Of a stretch of DNA of 64,000 nucleotides, positions 1 to 8,330 are shown piece after piece. The position numbers were made by a program, and so were the translations under genes. The notes under the pieces are model-generated. The model worked only from the letters and a program-made list of their open reading frames with translations, searched no databases and was not told the DNA's origin. Origin of the DNA: Dethiosulfatarculus sandiegensis (GTDB lineage: Bacteria; Desulfobacterota; Desulfarculia; Desulfarculales; Desulfarculaceae); assembly GCF_000931935.2 (NCBI RefSeq), contig NZ_AZAC01000034.1, forward strand, positions 62,001 through 126,000. The letters are read 5' to 3'. Position 1 is the first letter of the stretch. The number at the start of each line of letters is the position of its first letter.

Positions 1-1
1 G

Positions 2-568
2 GGCGCGATGAAAGATGCCTTTGGCCATGTCTGGCGCCCTATTTTGCTTATCTGGATCATGGTTGTTATCCGCACCCTGGTAAGTCAGTCGTTCATGACC
101 TTTATGCCCATGCTGATGGATGAGAGGGGATACAGCATAACCGCTGTGGGCGGGATCGTGTCCCTGTTTACGGTTGCCGGTGCGGCCAGTGGACTTATAA
201 GCGGGCACCTGGCCGACCGCATGGGAGACAGGCCGATGTTTTACGCTTCCTTTGGCCTGAGCGCCCCGGCGTTGCTGGCCTTTTTATATCTGCCCGGGCC
301 CTGGGTTTACGTAGGCTCTTTTGTTTCCGGGTTTTTTGTGATGGCAACCCTGCCTTTGGCCGTAAGCCTGGCCCAGCATGTGGCTCCCAAGGGAAAATCG
401 CTGGTTTCCAGCCTTATGATGGGGCTGGCCTTTGGGGTGGGCGGCATGCTCACACCTGTGGTGGGGTACCTCTCAGACCTTTTCGGCATCACCAATGTAC
501 TGGTCGTCTTAAGTCTGATTCCGCTTCTGGTGGTTTACAGCGTGCGCAACCTGCCTGATCGAAATTGA
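2..568 (+). CDS. MFS transporter, C-terminal half (5' truncated by window edge)
   Basis: The reading frame is open from base 2, so the ATG at 8 is probably internal and the gene starts outside the window. The visible 186 residues are very hydrophobic, with about six membrane segments. The stretch GHLADRMGDRP (about residues 66-76 from the ATG) is the charged loop typical of major facilitator transporters, and the half resembles the fosmidomycin-resistance (Fsr) type. This would be an inner-membrane exporter; the substrate cannot be told. A strong bidirectional hairpin follows and separates it from the convergent leuA-like gene. Confidence 0.8.
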   Translation, partial: GAMKDAFGHVWRPILLIWIMVVIRTLVSQSFMTFMPMLMDERGYSITAVGGIVSLFTVAGAASGLISGHLADRMGDRPMFYASFGLSAPALLAFLYLPGPWVYVGSFVSGFFVMATLPLAVSLAQHVAPKGKSLVSSLMMGLAFGVGGMLTPVVGYLSDLFGITNVLVVLSLIPLLVVYSVRNLPDRN

Positions 569-590
569 GATTAACCTGAGCAAATACGTA

Positions 591-634
591 AAAAGGCCGG
601 CCTGTTGTTGCGTTAACAGTCCGGCCTTTTTTTT
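591..634. terminator. Bidirectional terminator between MFS gene and leuA-like gene
   Basis: Stem AAAAGGCCGG (591-600) pairs with CCGGCCTTTT (621-630). An inner stem ctgtt/aacag lies within, and a T run follows on the plus strand. The A run on the left arm gives a T run on the minus strand too, as expected between two convergent genes. Confidence 0.85.
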
Positions 635-648
635 TATTAAACAGGTTT

Positions 649-2172
649 TCAGGCGGCCTCTTCCGCTTCCTTAACTTGCCTGGTGAGCAGGTGGTTGGTG
701 GCGGTTAAAAGGGCGTCCACCGAGGCCATGACTATATCCACATGAGCCGCCTGGGCTTGGGCCTGCCTGCCTTCCTCATCCTCCACAGTGACCGAAACCC
801 GCACTGTGGCCCGGCTGCCGCCGGTTATGGCGTTCACATGGAATTTGGCAATCTCCACCTTGATCTCGCCTTCAAGCATCTTGCGAACCGCCCTGAAGGC
901 CGCATCCACCGGGCCCAGGCCGACTTGGGCCTCCACTTTAACCTCGCCCCTGACCTTGGCCCTGAGGCTGGCGGTGGGCAAGATTTTGTCTCCTGTGGTG
1001 ACCACAAGCTGGTCCAAGGTGATGCTTCTGTTTTCCTTGGGCAGTTTCTGCATGACCGTGTCCGCGATAGCGAACAGATCCGTGTTCAAGATTTGCTTGC
1101 CCTTGTCGGCCAGGCTTTTCACCCGCTGCATGATCTCCTTGAGCTCCGATTCACCGGGGTTGAGGCCCGCTTCCGCCAGGGCCTGGGCCACACCATGTTT
1201 GCCGGTGTGTTTGCCGAGCACCAGTTTGCGGTTTTGCCCCACCATTTCAGGGGTCATGACGCCGGGCTCAAAGGTGCTGCCGTCGCGCATCACCCCTGCG
1301 GCATGGATGCCGCTTTCATGGGTAAAGGCATTTTCACCGACCACAGGTTTGTTGGGCGGAACCGGAAGCCCGGAAACCCTTTCCACCAGTTTGGAGACCT
1401 TTTTCAACAGCCTGGTGTCAATACCGCAATCGGTTTGCAAAAGGCATTTCAAGGCCATGGCCACTTCTTCCAAAGAAGCGTTGCCCGCTCTTTCGCCCAA
1501 GCCGTTTACACAGACCTGCACCATGCTTGCCCCTGATCGAACCGCGGCCAGGGTGTTGGCCGTGGCCAGGCCAAAGTCGTCGTGACAATGGATGGAGATG
1601 GGCGTGTCCACCGCATTACGTACGGATTCCACCATCCGGGCCACGGAAAAGGGATCCCCCACCCCCACGGTGTCGGTCAGGCCGATCCAATCGGCTCCCG
1701 CCTCGCTGACCCTTGCCGCGATTTCGTTTAAAAAGGCCGGATCCGTCCTGGTGGCGTCCATGGGCGTGAACATACATGACAACCCCTGGTCCTTTACAAA
1801 GCGAACCGCATCCACACTTTGGCCCAACACTTTTTTCGGGGTGGTGCGCATGGATTTTTCCATTTGAATGGGGCTGGTGGAGCAAAATACATCGATCATT
1901 CCCACCTTGGCGCTGACTGCGGCTTCAAGATCCTGCCTCACCACTCGGGCAATGCCGCAGACCAGGGCCTTCACCTCTCCCGCCACCCGGCGGACCGCTT
2001 CTATTTCCTGGCGTGAGTTGGCCGGAAAGCCCGCCTCGATAACATTGACTCCCATCTGGTCCAAGAGCCTGGCCACCGCCAGTTTGTCTTCCGCGGAAAA
2101 GGCCACATGGGGCATTTGTTCGCCGTCACGCAATGTAGTGTCGAAAACCTGGATTTGGTTGGGAGTGTTCAC
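649..2172 (-). CDS. leuA: 2-isopropylmalate synthase-type protein (LeuA/AksA/CimA family)
   Basis: This alpha-isopropylmalate/homocitrate synthase family protein condenses acetyl-CoA with a 2-oxo acid, the first step of leucine synthesis if it is LeuA. The TIM-barrel starts with FDTTLRDGEQ near residue 10, has the metal-binding SIHCHDDFG near 200 and NGLGERAGN near 230, and carries GKHTGKHG in the linker. The last ~120 residues form the allosteric LeuA-dimer domain. An SD (aaggagg) ends at 2178 and is best spaced for the GTG at 2172; an ATG at 2175 and a TTG at 2193 are alternatives. The sequence just after DGEQ (MPHVAFS) departs from the commonest LeuA form, so citramalate or homocitrate synthase activity cannot be excluded. 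It appears monocistronic behind a ~550-base leader. Confidence 0.85.
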   Translation of the reverse strand: MNTPNQIQVFDTTLRDGEQMPHVAFSAEDKLAVARLLDQMGVNVIEAGFPANSRQEIEAVRRVAGEVKALVCGIARVVRQDLEAAVSAKVGMIDVFCSTSPIQMEKSMRTTPKKVLGQSVDAVRFVKDQGLSCMFTPMDATRTDPAFLNEIAARVSEAGADWIGLTDTVGVGDPFSVARMVESVRNAVDTPISIHCHDDFGLATANTLAAVRSGASMVQVCVNGLGERAGNASLEEVAMALKCLLQTDCGIDTRLLKKVSKLVERVSGLPVPPNKPVVGENAFTHESGIHAAGVMRDGSTFEPGVMTPEMVGQNRKLVLGKHTGKHGVAQALAEAGLNPGESELKEIMQRVKSLADKGKQILNTDLFAIADTVMQKLPKENRSITLDQLVVTTGDKILPTASLRAKVRGEVKVEAQVGLGPVDAAFRAVRKMLEGEIKVEIAKFHVNAITGGSRATVRVSVTVEDEEGRQAQAQAAHVDIVMASVDALLTATNHLLTRQVKEAEEAA

Positions 2173-2742
2173 CATATCCTCCTTAATTTCCAAGGCATTG
2201 CCCTGTTATACAGATCAGGGCTAAAGAACTCTCAAGCCTTTTTTAAAAAGCCGGGATGTAACGGTGCGCACGCCGGTAACTTTTTAAAGAAGCTCGGATG
2301 GATTGTTATTGGATTGGCCCCTTTATGGGGTAGGCCCCTTGCAGGGGCTAGATAATGGCGATGTTGGCGGGGATAATAATGCCGTGGAAAGCGGAGACAA
2401 GTCTGGACGCAAATTTGGTTGATGGTTTGTTTTTTGGTGGCAGTGGGTTCGACATGACCTTCGACCTCATCAAAGTTGGTCCTTATATTACTTGTTAATC
2501 CAGCAACCTATAGGTAATTAGAGCGCATGTCAATAAAAAATGCAAGGCCCCCGGGGAGGATGAAGAATTTATCTGGTGATTATTATTGTTTTTTCGGCCT
2601 TTTTGAGGCCGCGCCCTTTACCTGTTCCAGCATGGGGCCTTTTTCTTTTAGTACCGTCAAAAAAGTGGGTTTGGGGTGGAAAGCCGCACCTTGATACGTT
2701 TAAGCGCTTGGAACAGGCTTTAAGGGTAAAGGGAAATCAGGC
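2173..2742. other. Intergenic leader upstream of leuA-like gene
   Basis: No gene is visible. On the minus strand this is the leader of the leuA-like gene. It holds small inverted repeats (gcccc/ggggc at about 2334-2348; cggcc/ggccg at about 2594-2611) and a C-G rich stretch followed by T's near 2235-2285. I looked for a T-box or a leucine-rich leader peptide and could not establish either. Promoters of leuA probably lie here. Confidence 0.4.
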
Positions 2743-3744
2743 TTAAAAAATCTGAGCTCTGACCAGGCATTTATCTCCCTGGCGGATATCTTGACGAGCC
2801 ATCTCCTGCCCCAAGCTGTTTAGGTTTTTATCCTTGTTACGCACCCAGTCCGGCGCCAAGAGCAGATCAGGCCCCGGGTCTGCGGAGAGGCGGTGAACCA
2901 ATGTCTGTGGGCTTAGATGGGCCAGAAAAAGAACCGCCGCCTGCACCCATTGCTCCCTGGTCCAGGGGATGAAGCCTCCGTTTTGCCACTCCCGGGCCAG
3001 GGCGGTGTGTTCCAAGACCATGAGGTTGTGCATTTTGACTCCCCAAATGTTTATTTGGGCCAGGTAGTCCGCGGTTTTCGTGGTCTGCTCCCTGGTCTCT
3101 CCGGGCAGGCCCAGGATTACATGGGCCACCACCGGGATTTCCAATGAACGGGCCTTTTCGACCGCTTCATGAAAACAGTTAAGATCATGGCCCCTTGAAA
3201 TGGCTTGCAGAGTCTTGTCATCGGCGCTTTGCAGCCCCAGCTCCAGCCACAAAAGGCTTTTTTTCTGCCTTAGCTCCCTTAAGAGCTGCCAGCGGGGCTC
3301 ACCCAGGCAATCCGGCCTGGTGGAGATTATGAGGCCCTCGATTTCCTCATGGGAAAGAGCCTGATTGTAAATGGTTTTCAGATGATCGCAGGCCGCATGG
3401 GTTGAGGTGTAGGCCTGAAAATAGGCCAGTATATGGGGAATGGGCTTTTTGCGATATAGGGCGCTTTGATGGAGTTTTGTTATGCCTTTTTTAAGCTGCT
3501 CTTCCAAAGTGGCCTGGTGCTCGCCCTTGCCCGCGCCTGCGGGCGGGCAAAAGATGCAGCCTTTAGTGCCCAGGGCGCCGTCTCTGTTGGGGCAGCCCAG
3601 GTGGGCGTCCAAACTCACCTTTGATACAGGTCCGCCGAATTTTTTTTTGAGCCAGGGCCTAACCAGATTTATACGTTGAGATAAGAGGCGGCCGTCCAAA
3701 TCAGCCTTCCTTGGACTTGGGTGGCGTTCCTGTGATGCGGGCAT
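2743..3744 (-). CDS. TIGR01212/YhcC-type radical SAM protein
   Basis: Elp3-like radical SAM protein of the YhcC family, function not firmly known (proposed role in RNA or cofactor metabolism). The iron-sulfur cluster motif is the family's long-spaced form: LGCPNRDG, then GCIFC. Further family signatures are YFQAYTST, STRPDCL, LWLELGLQS and HVILGLPGE in order. The length is normal for the family. The 5' end overlaps the preceding gene. Possible starts are TTG 3753, ATG 3744, or TTG 3699, which sits one base past the upstream stop with an aaggaagg SD. The last would make translation coupled to the pilin-like gene. Confidence 0.85.
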   Translation of the reverse strand: MPASQERHPSPRKADLDGRLLSQRINLVRPWLKKKFGGPVSKVSLDAHLGCPNRDGALGTKGCIFCPPAGAGKGEHQATLEEQLKKGITKLHQSALYRKKPIPHILAYFQAYTSTHAACDHLKTIYNQALSHEEIEGLIISTRPDCLGEPRWQLLRELRQKKSLLWLELGLQSADDKTLQAISRGHDLNCFHEAVEKARSLEIPVVAHVILGLPGETREQTTKTADYLAQINIWGVKMHNLMVLEHTALAREWQNGGFIPWTREQWVQAAVLFLAHLSPQTLVHRLSADPGPDLLLAPDWVRNKDKNLNSLGQEMARQDIRQGDKCLVRAQIF

Positions 3745-4201
3745 TTTCCTCAATCACCCAGATGCGGTTCACCTGCCTGGGTATGGGTTGGCCCCGACCG
3801 TATTTTTCCCGCACTCTGCTGAGGCGGCAAAGCCCGTAATAACGCTTTGAATCGGCAGAACCGTAAAATTCCAGCCCCACCACAAAACCGCCTTTGCCGT
3901 TGGGGACCACTTCATAGTCTATGTTCCAGTTGGGGTCCCAATATATATAGGTGTTGTCCAGGCCGGGGGGGCGGTTGGTGAACCAGCCGTCAGGCGGAAA
4001 ATCTCCCTGGTGATCTTTGGCAAATGACAACACCGCCTGCTCAATCATCTTGGCGCGGCGCAGAAAATCTTTGTACGCATCCCTTTGTTTCCGGCCGTGT
4101 CCGGCCACTGCCAGGGCCAGGCAAAGCACAACCAGAAAAACCAGGGCTCCGATTTCCCATTTGGCCAGGGTACGTGAGCGTTTTGATGTTAGGTGTGCCA
4201 T
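3701..4201 (-). CDS. Membrane-anchored pilin-like protein of unknown function
   Basis: 166 residues. A basic N-terminus (KRSRTLAK) is followed by one membrane segment (about residues 17-34), then an amphipathic helix (YKDFLRRAKMIEQAVLSFAKDHQ) and a polar domain rich in Gly, Tyr and Trp. The architecture, including a Glu at the start of the hydrophobic helix (KWEIGALVF), recalls type II pseudopilins such as GspG, but no clear prepilin peptidase site is visible. It is co-directional with the YhcC-type gene and overlaps its start, so the two are probably co-transcribed. The role is unknown; a periplasm-facing inner-membrane protein is the most that can be said. Confidence 0.6.
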   Translation of the reverse strand: MAHLTSKRSRTLAKWEIGALVFLVVLCLALAVAGHGRKQRDAYKDFLRRAKMIEQAVLSFAKDHQGDFPPDGWFTNRPPGLDNTYIYWDPNWNIDYEVVPNGKGGFVVGLEFYGSADSKRYYGLCRLSRVREKYGRGQPIPRQVNRIWVIEENARITGTPPKSKEG

Positions 4202-4752
4202 GGGTATCGACTATAACACACGAACCTTTTCTTGTCCGCCATGGGGCTCAAATGCTATACATAAAACCAAGGGCGCATTTCGTGACAAGTGATTCATCTG
4301 TTCACCAATGGTTTTTCATTGGCATATACCGGTCCGTCTTAAATAGAGAGTAAAGAGGTTTTTTCGCTTTTTTTAAGCGAAAGCCGTCCCGAATTTGGTT
4401 TTGCAAGCCGATTCAACCCGGCGCACCAGGCAGGCCTTCTGGGTATGCTCTGTTTGAAGGTCATAAGGCCCTGGTTCGGAGGGTGCGACTTTTTACAAAA
4501 TAGATACTCGCGCTTATGGAAACCGGGTAATAATTTGATTGGGACGGACGTCCTTTAAACAAAAGAGGACAAGCTTGTGCCCGCACGAGGTATAAACATT
4601 TTTAGGATAGCGTTTTTTACGCTTGTATAAGCATAATCAATAAAAGGTGACCACCCTTTGGCTCCTGATTAATTTCAAGGCCTGTGTGGGAAAGCCTCTA
4701 AAATAATGCCCCGCCGGATGCTGTCCTGTTTACATTTGGGTAAGGAGAGAAG
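4202..4752. other. Divergent intergenic region with a small hairpin
   Basis: No gene is supported. This region separates the minus-strand pilin-like gene from the plus-strand MerR-type gene and should hold promoters for both. A hairpin TTTCGCTT/AAGCGAAA with a five-T loop lies at 4362-4382. Nothing else stands out. Confidence 0.4.
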
Positions 4753-5148
4753 ATGGCTGAATCCTCCCAGGAAAAGGAAAAATATCTAGGTATTAAGCAA
4801 GTTTCTTTAAATACGGGGCTTCCTGCCTCCACGATACGCTACTATGACCAGCAGTTTGAGGAGTTTTTGGAATTGAAACGCGGCTCCGGTCGGCGCAGGC
4901 TGTTTACTGAAGAGGCGGTGGAGAGATTACTCGTTGTTCATCGTCTGCTTAAAGAAGATGGACTCAGTTTAAGGCAAGCCCGCAAGGAGGTTTTAGAGGG
5001 CGGGTTCAAGGGCCCGTCGCAAAAAGAATCCAGCCGCGAGATAGAAGATCTCCGCCAGGAGGTGGATGACCTGCGCAGGCAATTTAATGAATTGCGAGAG
5101 ATCCAAAAGCGCACCCTTGCCTTGTTCAGCGGTCTGACCAAGGATTGA
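4753..5148 (+). CDS. MerR-family transcriptional regulator
   Basis: 131 residues. The N-terminal winged helix-turn-helix is of the MerR type: YLGIKQVSLNTGLPASTIRY, then a wing with GRRRLFTEEAVERL, then GLSLRQARKEVL. The remainder (about residues 90-125) is a Glu/Arg-rich coiled coil, likely for dimerisation. No effector domain or metal-binding cysteines are present, so no inducer can be inferred. The ATG is preceded by aaggagag at 9 bases. A strong rho-independent terminator follows, so the gene is likely monocistronic. Confidence 0.85.
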   Translation: MAESSQEKEKYLGIKQVSLNTGLPASTIRYYDQQFEEFLELKRGSGRRRLFTEEAVERLLVVHRLLKEDGLSLRQARKEVLEGGFKGPSQKESSREIEDLRQEVDDLRRQFNELREIQKRTLALFSGLTKD

Positions 5149-5227
5149 TCCGGGGCTTGAACCACACCCACCAGCCGGATGCGGACCCGGGGTTTCACCA
5201 GGGGGAAAACCTGCGGCGAAAGTTTTT

Positions 5228-5263
5228 GCTGTCCCGGCGCTGTTCCGGGACAGCCGTTTTTTT
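5228..5263 (+). terminator. Rho-independent terminator of the MerR-type gene
   Basis: Perfect 10-bp stem GCTGTCCCGG/CCGGGACAGC (5228-5237 and 5245-5254), seven-base loop, followed by cg and a run of T's. Confidence 0.9.
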
Positions 5264-5402
5264 ATGCCACTGATTTTTCCAAGCGTTCAAGCAAGCTTTG
5301 CCATTGTTGCTTTTCCTTGCGTTCACGTTTGATTTCTAAAAAAACGGCCAGTACCAGACCAAAAAGGGGAATGGTCATTAAGCTGATTTCCATACCGCTC
5401 AT
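5262..5402 (-). CDS. Small single-span membrane protein (46 aa)
   Basis: Start chosen at ATG 5402 because gaggaagg lies about 7 bases upstream. A longer reading to 5525 would run through the next small gene. The product is MSGMEISLM followed by one membrane helix (TIPLFGLVLAVFLEI) and a charged tail ending in LLERLEKSVA. The shape, a short N-terminus, one span and a basic amphipathic tail, is that of many small inner-membrane proteins. The function is unknown. It lies just downstream of another small gene on the same strand, and they may share a transcript. Confidence 0.5.
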   Translation of the reverse strand: MSGMEISLMTIPLFGLVLAVFLEIKRERKEKQQWQSLLERLEKSVA

Positions 5403-5464
5403 GGCTTTTCCTTCCTCGGGGAAAAAATTGATATCCTCATTCGCCAAGCTGGAGCTTATGATCT

Positions 5465-5641
5465 CTAAAGCACCACACAGTTTTGTTCGAAATCCGCCAG
5501 AACCTGACGAATGGCCAAGGGGCAATCCGGCCCGTTAAAATTGGCGCACCGCCGGTTTTCTTCGTCCCATTCCATTCGCTGGCAAACCAGGCAATAAATT
5601 TCCGGTTCATAGGACTCTTGTTTCAGCGCTTTATCTTCCAT
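5465..5641 (-). CDS. Small cysteine-rich protein (58 aa), possibly metal-binding
   Basis: Start at ATG 5641 with gggag upstream. The product is acidic and has four spaced cysteines, CLVC followed by C at NRRCANF and C at GPDCPL, which would suit one zinc or similar site. No family is recognised. Its coding frame ends 62 bases before the small membrane-protein start, and both genes read away from comEC's promoter side. Coding status rests on the SD and the cysteine pattern only. Confidence 0.5.
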   Translation of the reverse strand: MEDKALKQESYEPEIYCLVCQRMEWDEENRRCANFNGPDCPLAIRQVLADFEQNCVVL

Positions 5642-5819
5642 GACAGCTCCCACTGCAAAGGAGGGGTTGGTTTTCCCCTGCTAACTAGCAACAAGAGTGC
5701 CAGATTGGCTGTGAGCGGAAAAAACCTTAATTTACAGATAGTTCCTAAAAGATGAGAATATTGGACAGATCAGGGCGGCAAAAGATTGTCGGTCTTTTTT
5801 GCCTAAGGGGAATATATGA

Positions 5820-8330
5820 TCAGGGGCAGGGGCGTATTTGTTTCAGATGCTGGGAGATGCGCCATTTAAGGCCGCCTGTCTTGAGGCCGATCGCCCCGTG
5901 GGCAATGGTGGTCAGGATTTTCGCCTCGTGCCTTTGGGTCCTGCTTATGGCCCTTGGATTGGGCATGCCGAACTTGTTGCCGCAACCAGCTGAAAATATT
6001 ACAGCCTTGGGTTTCATTTTTTTCAGTAATTTTACAGTGCAGGAATTTTTAGCCCCATGGTGGGGCGCAACCAGGATATGGTTGTAATCTTTTGGGACCT
6101 GGGAAGCGATAACTCTCTCAACCTTGGGCCCTATGTCGCCCGGCAGCCATAGCCAACAATCACCCAGGCCAAGGCCCAGGCAGATGGAGCGGTTGTTTTG
6201 ATCAAGGTTTTTGGGCAGCGGCCCGGCAGGGGGCCAGAGAATCTGGAGCCGGGCGCCGCCAAGGTATTGACTGCGAGGCAGGGAGCCTGCCGTACGCAGG
6301 GGTATGCCCTGTTTTCGGGCGTACAGCAAAAGGTCACCATAGGCATCCCGGTTTGCGGGGGCTCCATTGGTCCAGATTTCCTTGGGTTCAAAGCAGTTGG
6401 CCAGAAAGGCCAATCCCTGGTAATGGTCCACATGCCGGTGAGAGCAGATCAGGGCGTACACCTGGTCAATCCCCTGAGACCAGAGAAAAGGCCCCACCAC
6501 ATTACGGCCAAAGTCGAAATCGCTGCCTGGCCACCCCCCTGAATCAACCACTAAGACCTGGCCTTGGGGCAGGCGGATTACGGCAGATGAGCCTTGTCCC
6601 ACATCGAGCACCCAGGCCTCGAGTTCTCCTTTATTTAGTTTATCCAAAGGCATGACCGGCCACAAGAAGAGGGCCAGCAAAAGGGCTGTTCCGGTGGTCC
6701 AAAGGGCCAACCGGGTTTTGAAAATCAAGAAGCTGAAGACTGCAATATAAAATAGGACAACCGCTCCGGGCGCAGGCCCGGCCACAAATTGCACTGCTCC
6801 CGGAACCCCGCTTAGAGTGTGGAGCCAGTCCAGAGCCAGTTGGCAGGGCCAAAGTCCAAGCTCAAGCAAAAATAGTCCCGCCTGAGGTGCGAGCAGGCCC
6901 AGCCAGGCCCCGGATAAAGCCAAGGGCAGGGTGAACAGCCCCAGTAAGGGATAGACAAACAGATTGGCCGGTAAAAACAAAAAACTGACCAGGTGAAATC
7001 TGTACATGATGAGCGGCATCAGTCCCAACCCGAACAGGCAGCTTAGAAAGAGCCAACTTTTAAAGGCTTCCTTGCACCATTGCCTGAGCGTATGGGGTTT
7101 TGTGCCGGATAAAAAACGCGCCGCGGACAATATGATCAAAGCAACCGCAATAAAGGAAAGTTGGAAAGAGGTGCTGAAAGGCGCTTGCGGCCAGATGGCC
7201 ATTATCAATATGCCGGCCAGGGCCAGAGCCGATTGAGGGGTGTAGGGCCGGTTTAAACAAAGACCGGTCACCAGGCAGGCGGCCATCAAAAGGGAGCGCA
7301 GGGTGGGGGTGGAGGCCCCCGCCAGAAACGCATAAAAAATACAAGGCAAAAGGGCTGCCAGGGCGGCGGGTTTTGGCGCGGGCACCTTCAGGGCCAGGCC
7401 CGGAACCAGGGGCAGGCCGAGCCTGAACAAAAGGAAGAAAAATCCCCAGACCATGCCCATGTGCAGACCGCTTATGGCCAGCATATGGGCAGTACCCGTG
7501 CGGCTGAAGTCTTGTTTGGTTTTTGTACTGAGCCCGCTTTTCTGCCCCAGGACCAAGGCGCGCATTATCTCCCTTGCATCTCCGGCAGGTAATCCGTCAA
7601 ACAGCCTGCCAACTTTTTGGCGTAGGCTTTCCAGGCGTAATAAGGGATCAGAGTGCGCGGGCTTTCCCAGGAGGGTGAATTCAGATCTTTTTCCGGCATA
7701 CCCTCTTACTAAAATGCCTTTTTCAGCCATATGGGCCTGGTAGTCAAAGGAGCCCGGATTGGCAAATGAGGTTATGGGCCACAATTTTAAACGCGCGCTT
7801 ATCATCTGCCCCACCAGGGGCGGCTCAATTCTTGGCGGCAGGCTCAGCCTGATCAGGCCTGTGACCTTCTTGTTTTGATAGGAAGAGGCCTCCAGCAAAA
7901 TCCTGTGGCCCCGGGAAGCCGCCTCCGGAGCCTTTACAACCCTTCCGGTAAGCAGATGCGACCCACATGCCAGGTTTTTCGCTATATGGTTTTTGGGTTG
8001 TTTTTTGATGTGTTGGGTCAGAAAAAGACCGCCTCCCAATAGAAAACTGAAAAGGCAAAGCCAGATTACCGGAACAGACCCTTTTTGACCGGCTGTTTTT
8101 AGCAGCCACGTAAAAAGGACAAAAAGCGGAATCCAGAAAAAAATCCCCGGCCCCGGCAGATTTGACCAGGCTGCCAGACAAACGCCCGCGAGCATGCTCA
8201 AGGCCATGGCTGTCAAGGGCGAAAGGCTGGTTTGAAATAAGTCGGGCAGGGTTTTTCTTGGGGGGCGGCCCTTGGTTTTGGAACAAAGGGGCGTGTTTAT
8301 TGGTTGTTCGGTAGTTGAGCCGCTTGCCAT
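5820..8330 (-). CDS. comEC: ComEC/Rec2-family DNA uptake channel
   Basis: 836 residues, full length for ComEC/Rec2. The order is: N-terminal membrane segments and soluble OB-like region; the Competence domain with FSRTGTAHMLAISGLHMG (about 275-292) and many membrane spans; then a C-terminal metallo-beta-lactamase domain with VLDVGQGSSAVI, LVVDSGG, the metal motif SHRHVDH and VAPHHGA. In competent bacteria ComEC passes single-stranded DNA through the inner membrane. It is one of few transformation genes found in most Gram-negatives, and natural competence here is only an inference. No SD is obvious at the ATG at 8330. Confidence 0.92.
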   Translation of the reverse strand: MASGSTTEQPINTPLCSKTKGRPPRKTLPDLFQTSLSPLTAMALSMLAGVCLAAWSNLPGPGIFFWIPLFVLFTWLLKTAGQKGSVPVIWLCLFSFLLGGGLFLTQHIKKQPKNHIAKNLACGSHLLTGRVVKAPEAASRGHRILLEASSYQNKKVTGLIRLSLPPRIEPPLVGQMISARLKLWPITSFANPGSFDYQAHMAEKGILVRGYAGKRSEFTLLGKPAHSDPLLRLESLRQKVGRLFDGLPAGDAREIMRALVLGQKSGLSTKTKQDFSRTGTAHMLAISGLHMGMVWGFFFLLFRLGLPLVPGLALKVPAPKPAALAALLPCIFYAFLAGASTPTLRSLLMAACLVTGLCLNRPYTPQSALALAGILIMAIWPQAPFSTSFQLSFIAVALIILSAARFLSGTKPHTLRQWCKEAFKSWLFLSCLFGLGLMPLIMYRFHLVSFLFLPANLFVYPLLGLFTLPLALSGAWLGLLAPQAGLFLLELGLWPCQLALDWLHTLSGVPGAVQFVAGPAPGAVVLFYIAVFSFLIFKTRLALWTTGTALLLALFLWPVMPLDKLNKGELEAWVLDVGQGSSAVIRLPQGQVLVVDSGGWPGSDFDFGRNVVGPFLWSQGIDQVYALICSHRHVDHYQGLAFLANCFEPKEIWTNGAPANRDAYGDLLLYARKQGIPLRTAGSLPRSQYLGGARLQILWPPAGPLPKNLDQNNRSICLGLGLGDCWLWLPGDIGPKVERVIASQVPKDYNHILVAPHHGAKNSCTVKLLKKMKPKAVIFSAGCGNKFGMPNPRAISRTQRHEAKILTTIAHGAIGLKTGGLKWRISQHLKQIRPCP

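Noticed and set aside
742..1585. Two long plus-strand ORFs opposite the leuA-like gene
   Set aside because: They mirror a conserved synthase, have no SD and show no protein-like motifs.
2173..2742. T-box or leucine attenuator for leuA
   Set aside because: I could not align the conserved T-box core or find a Leu-rich leader peptide.
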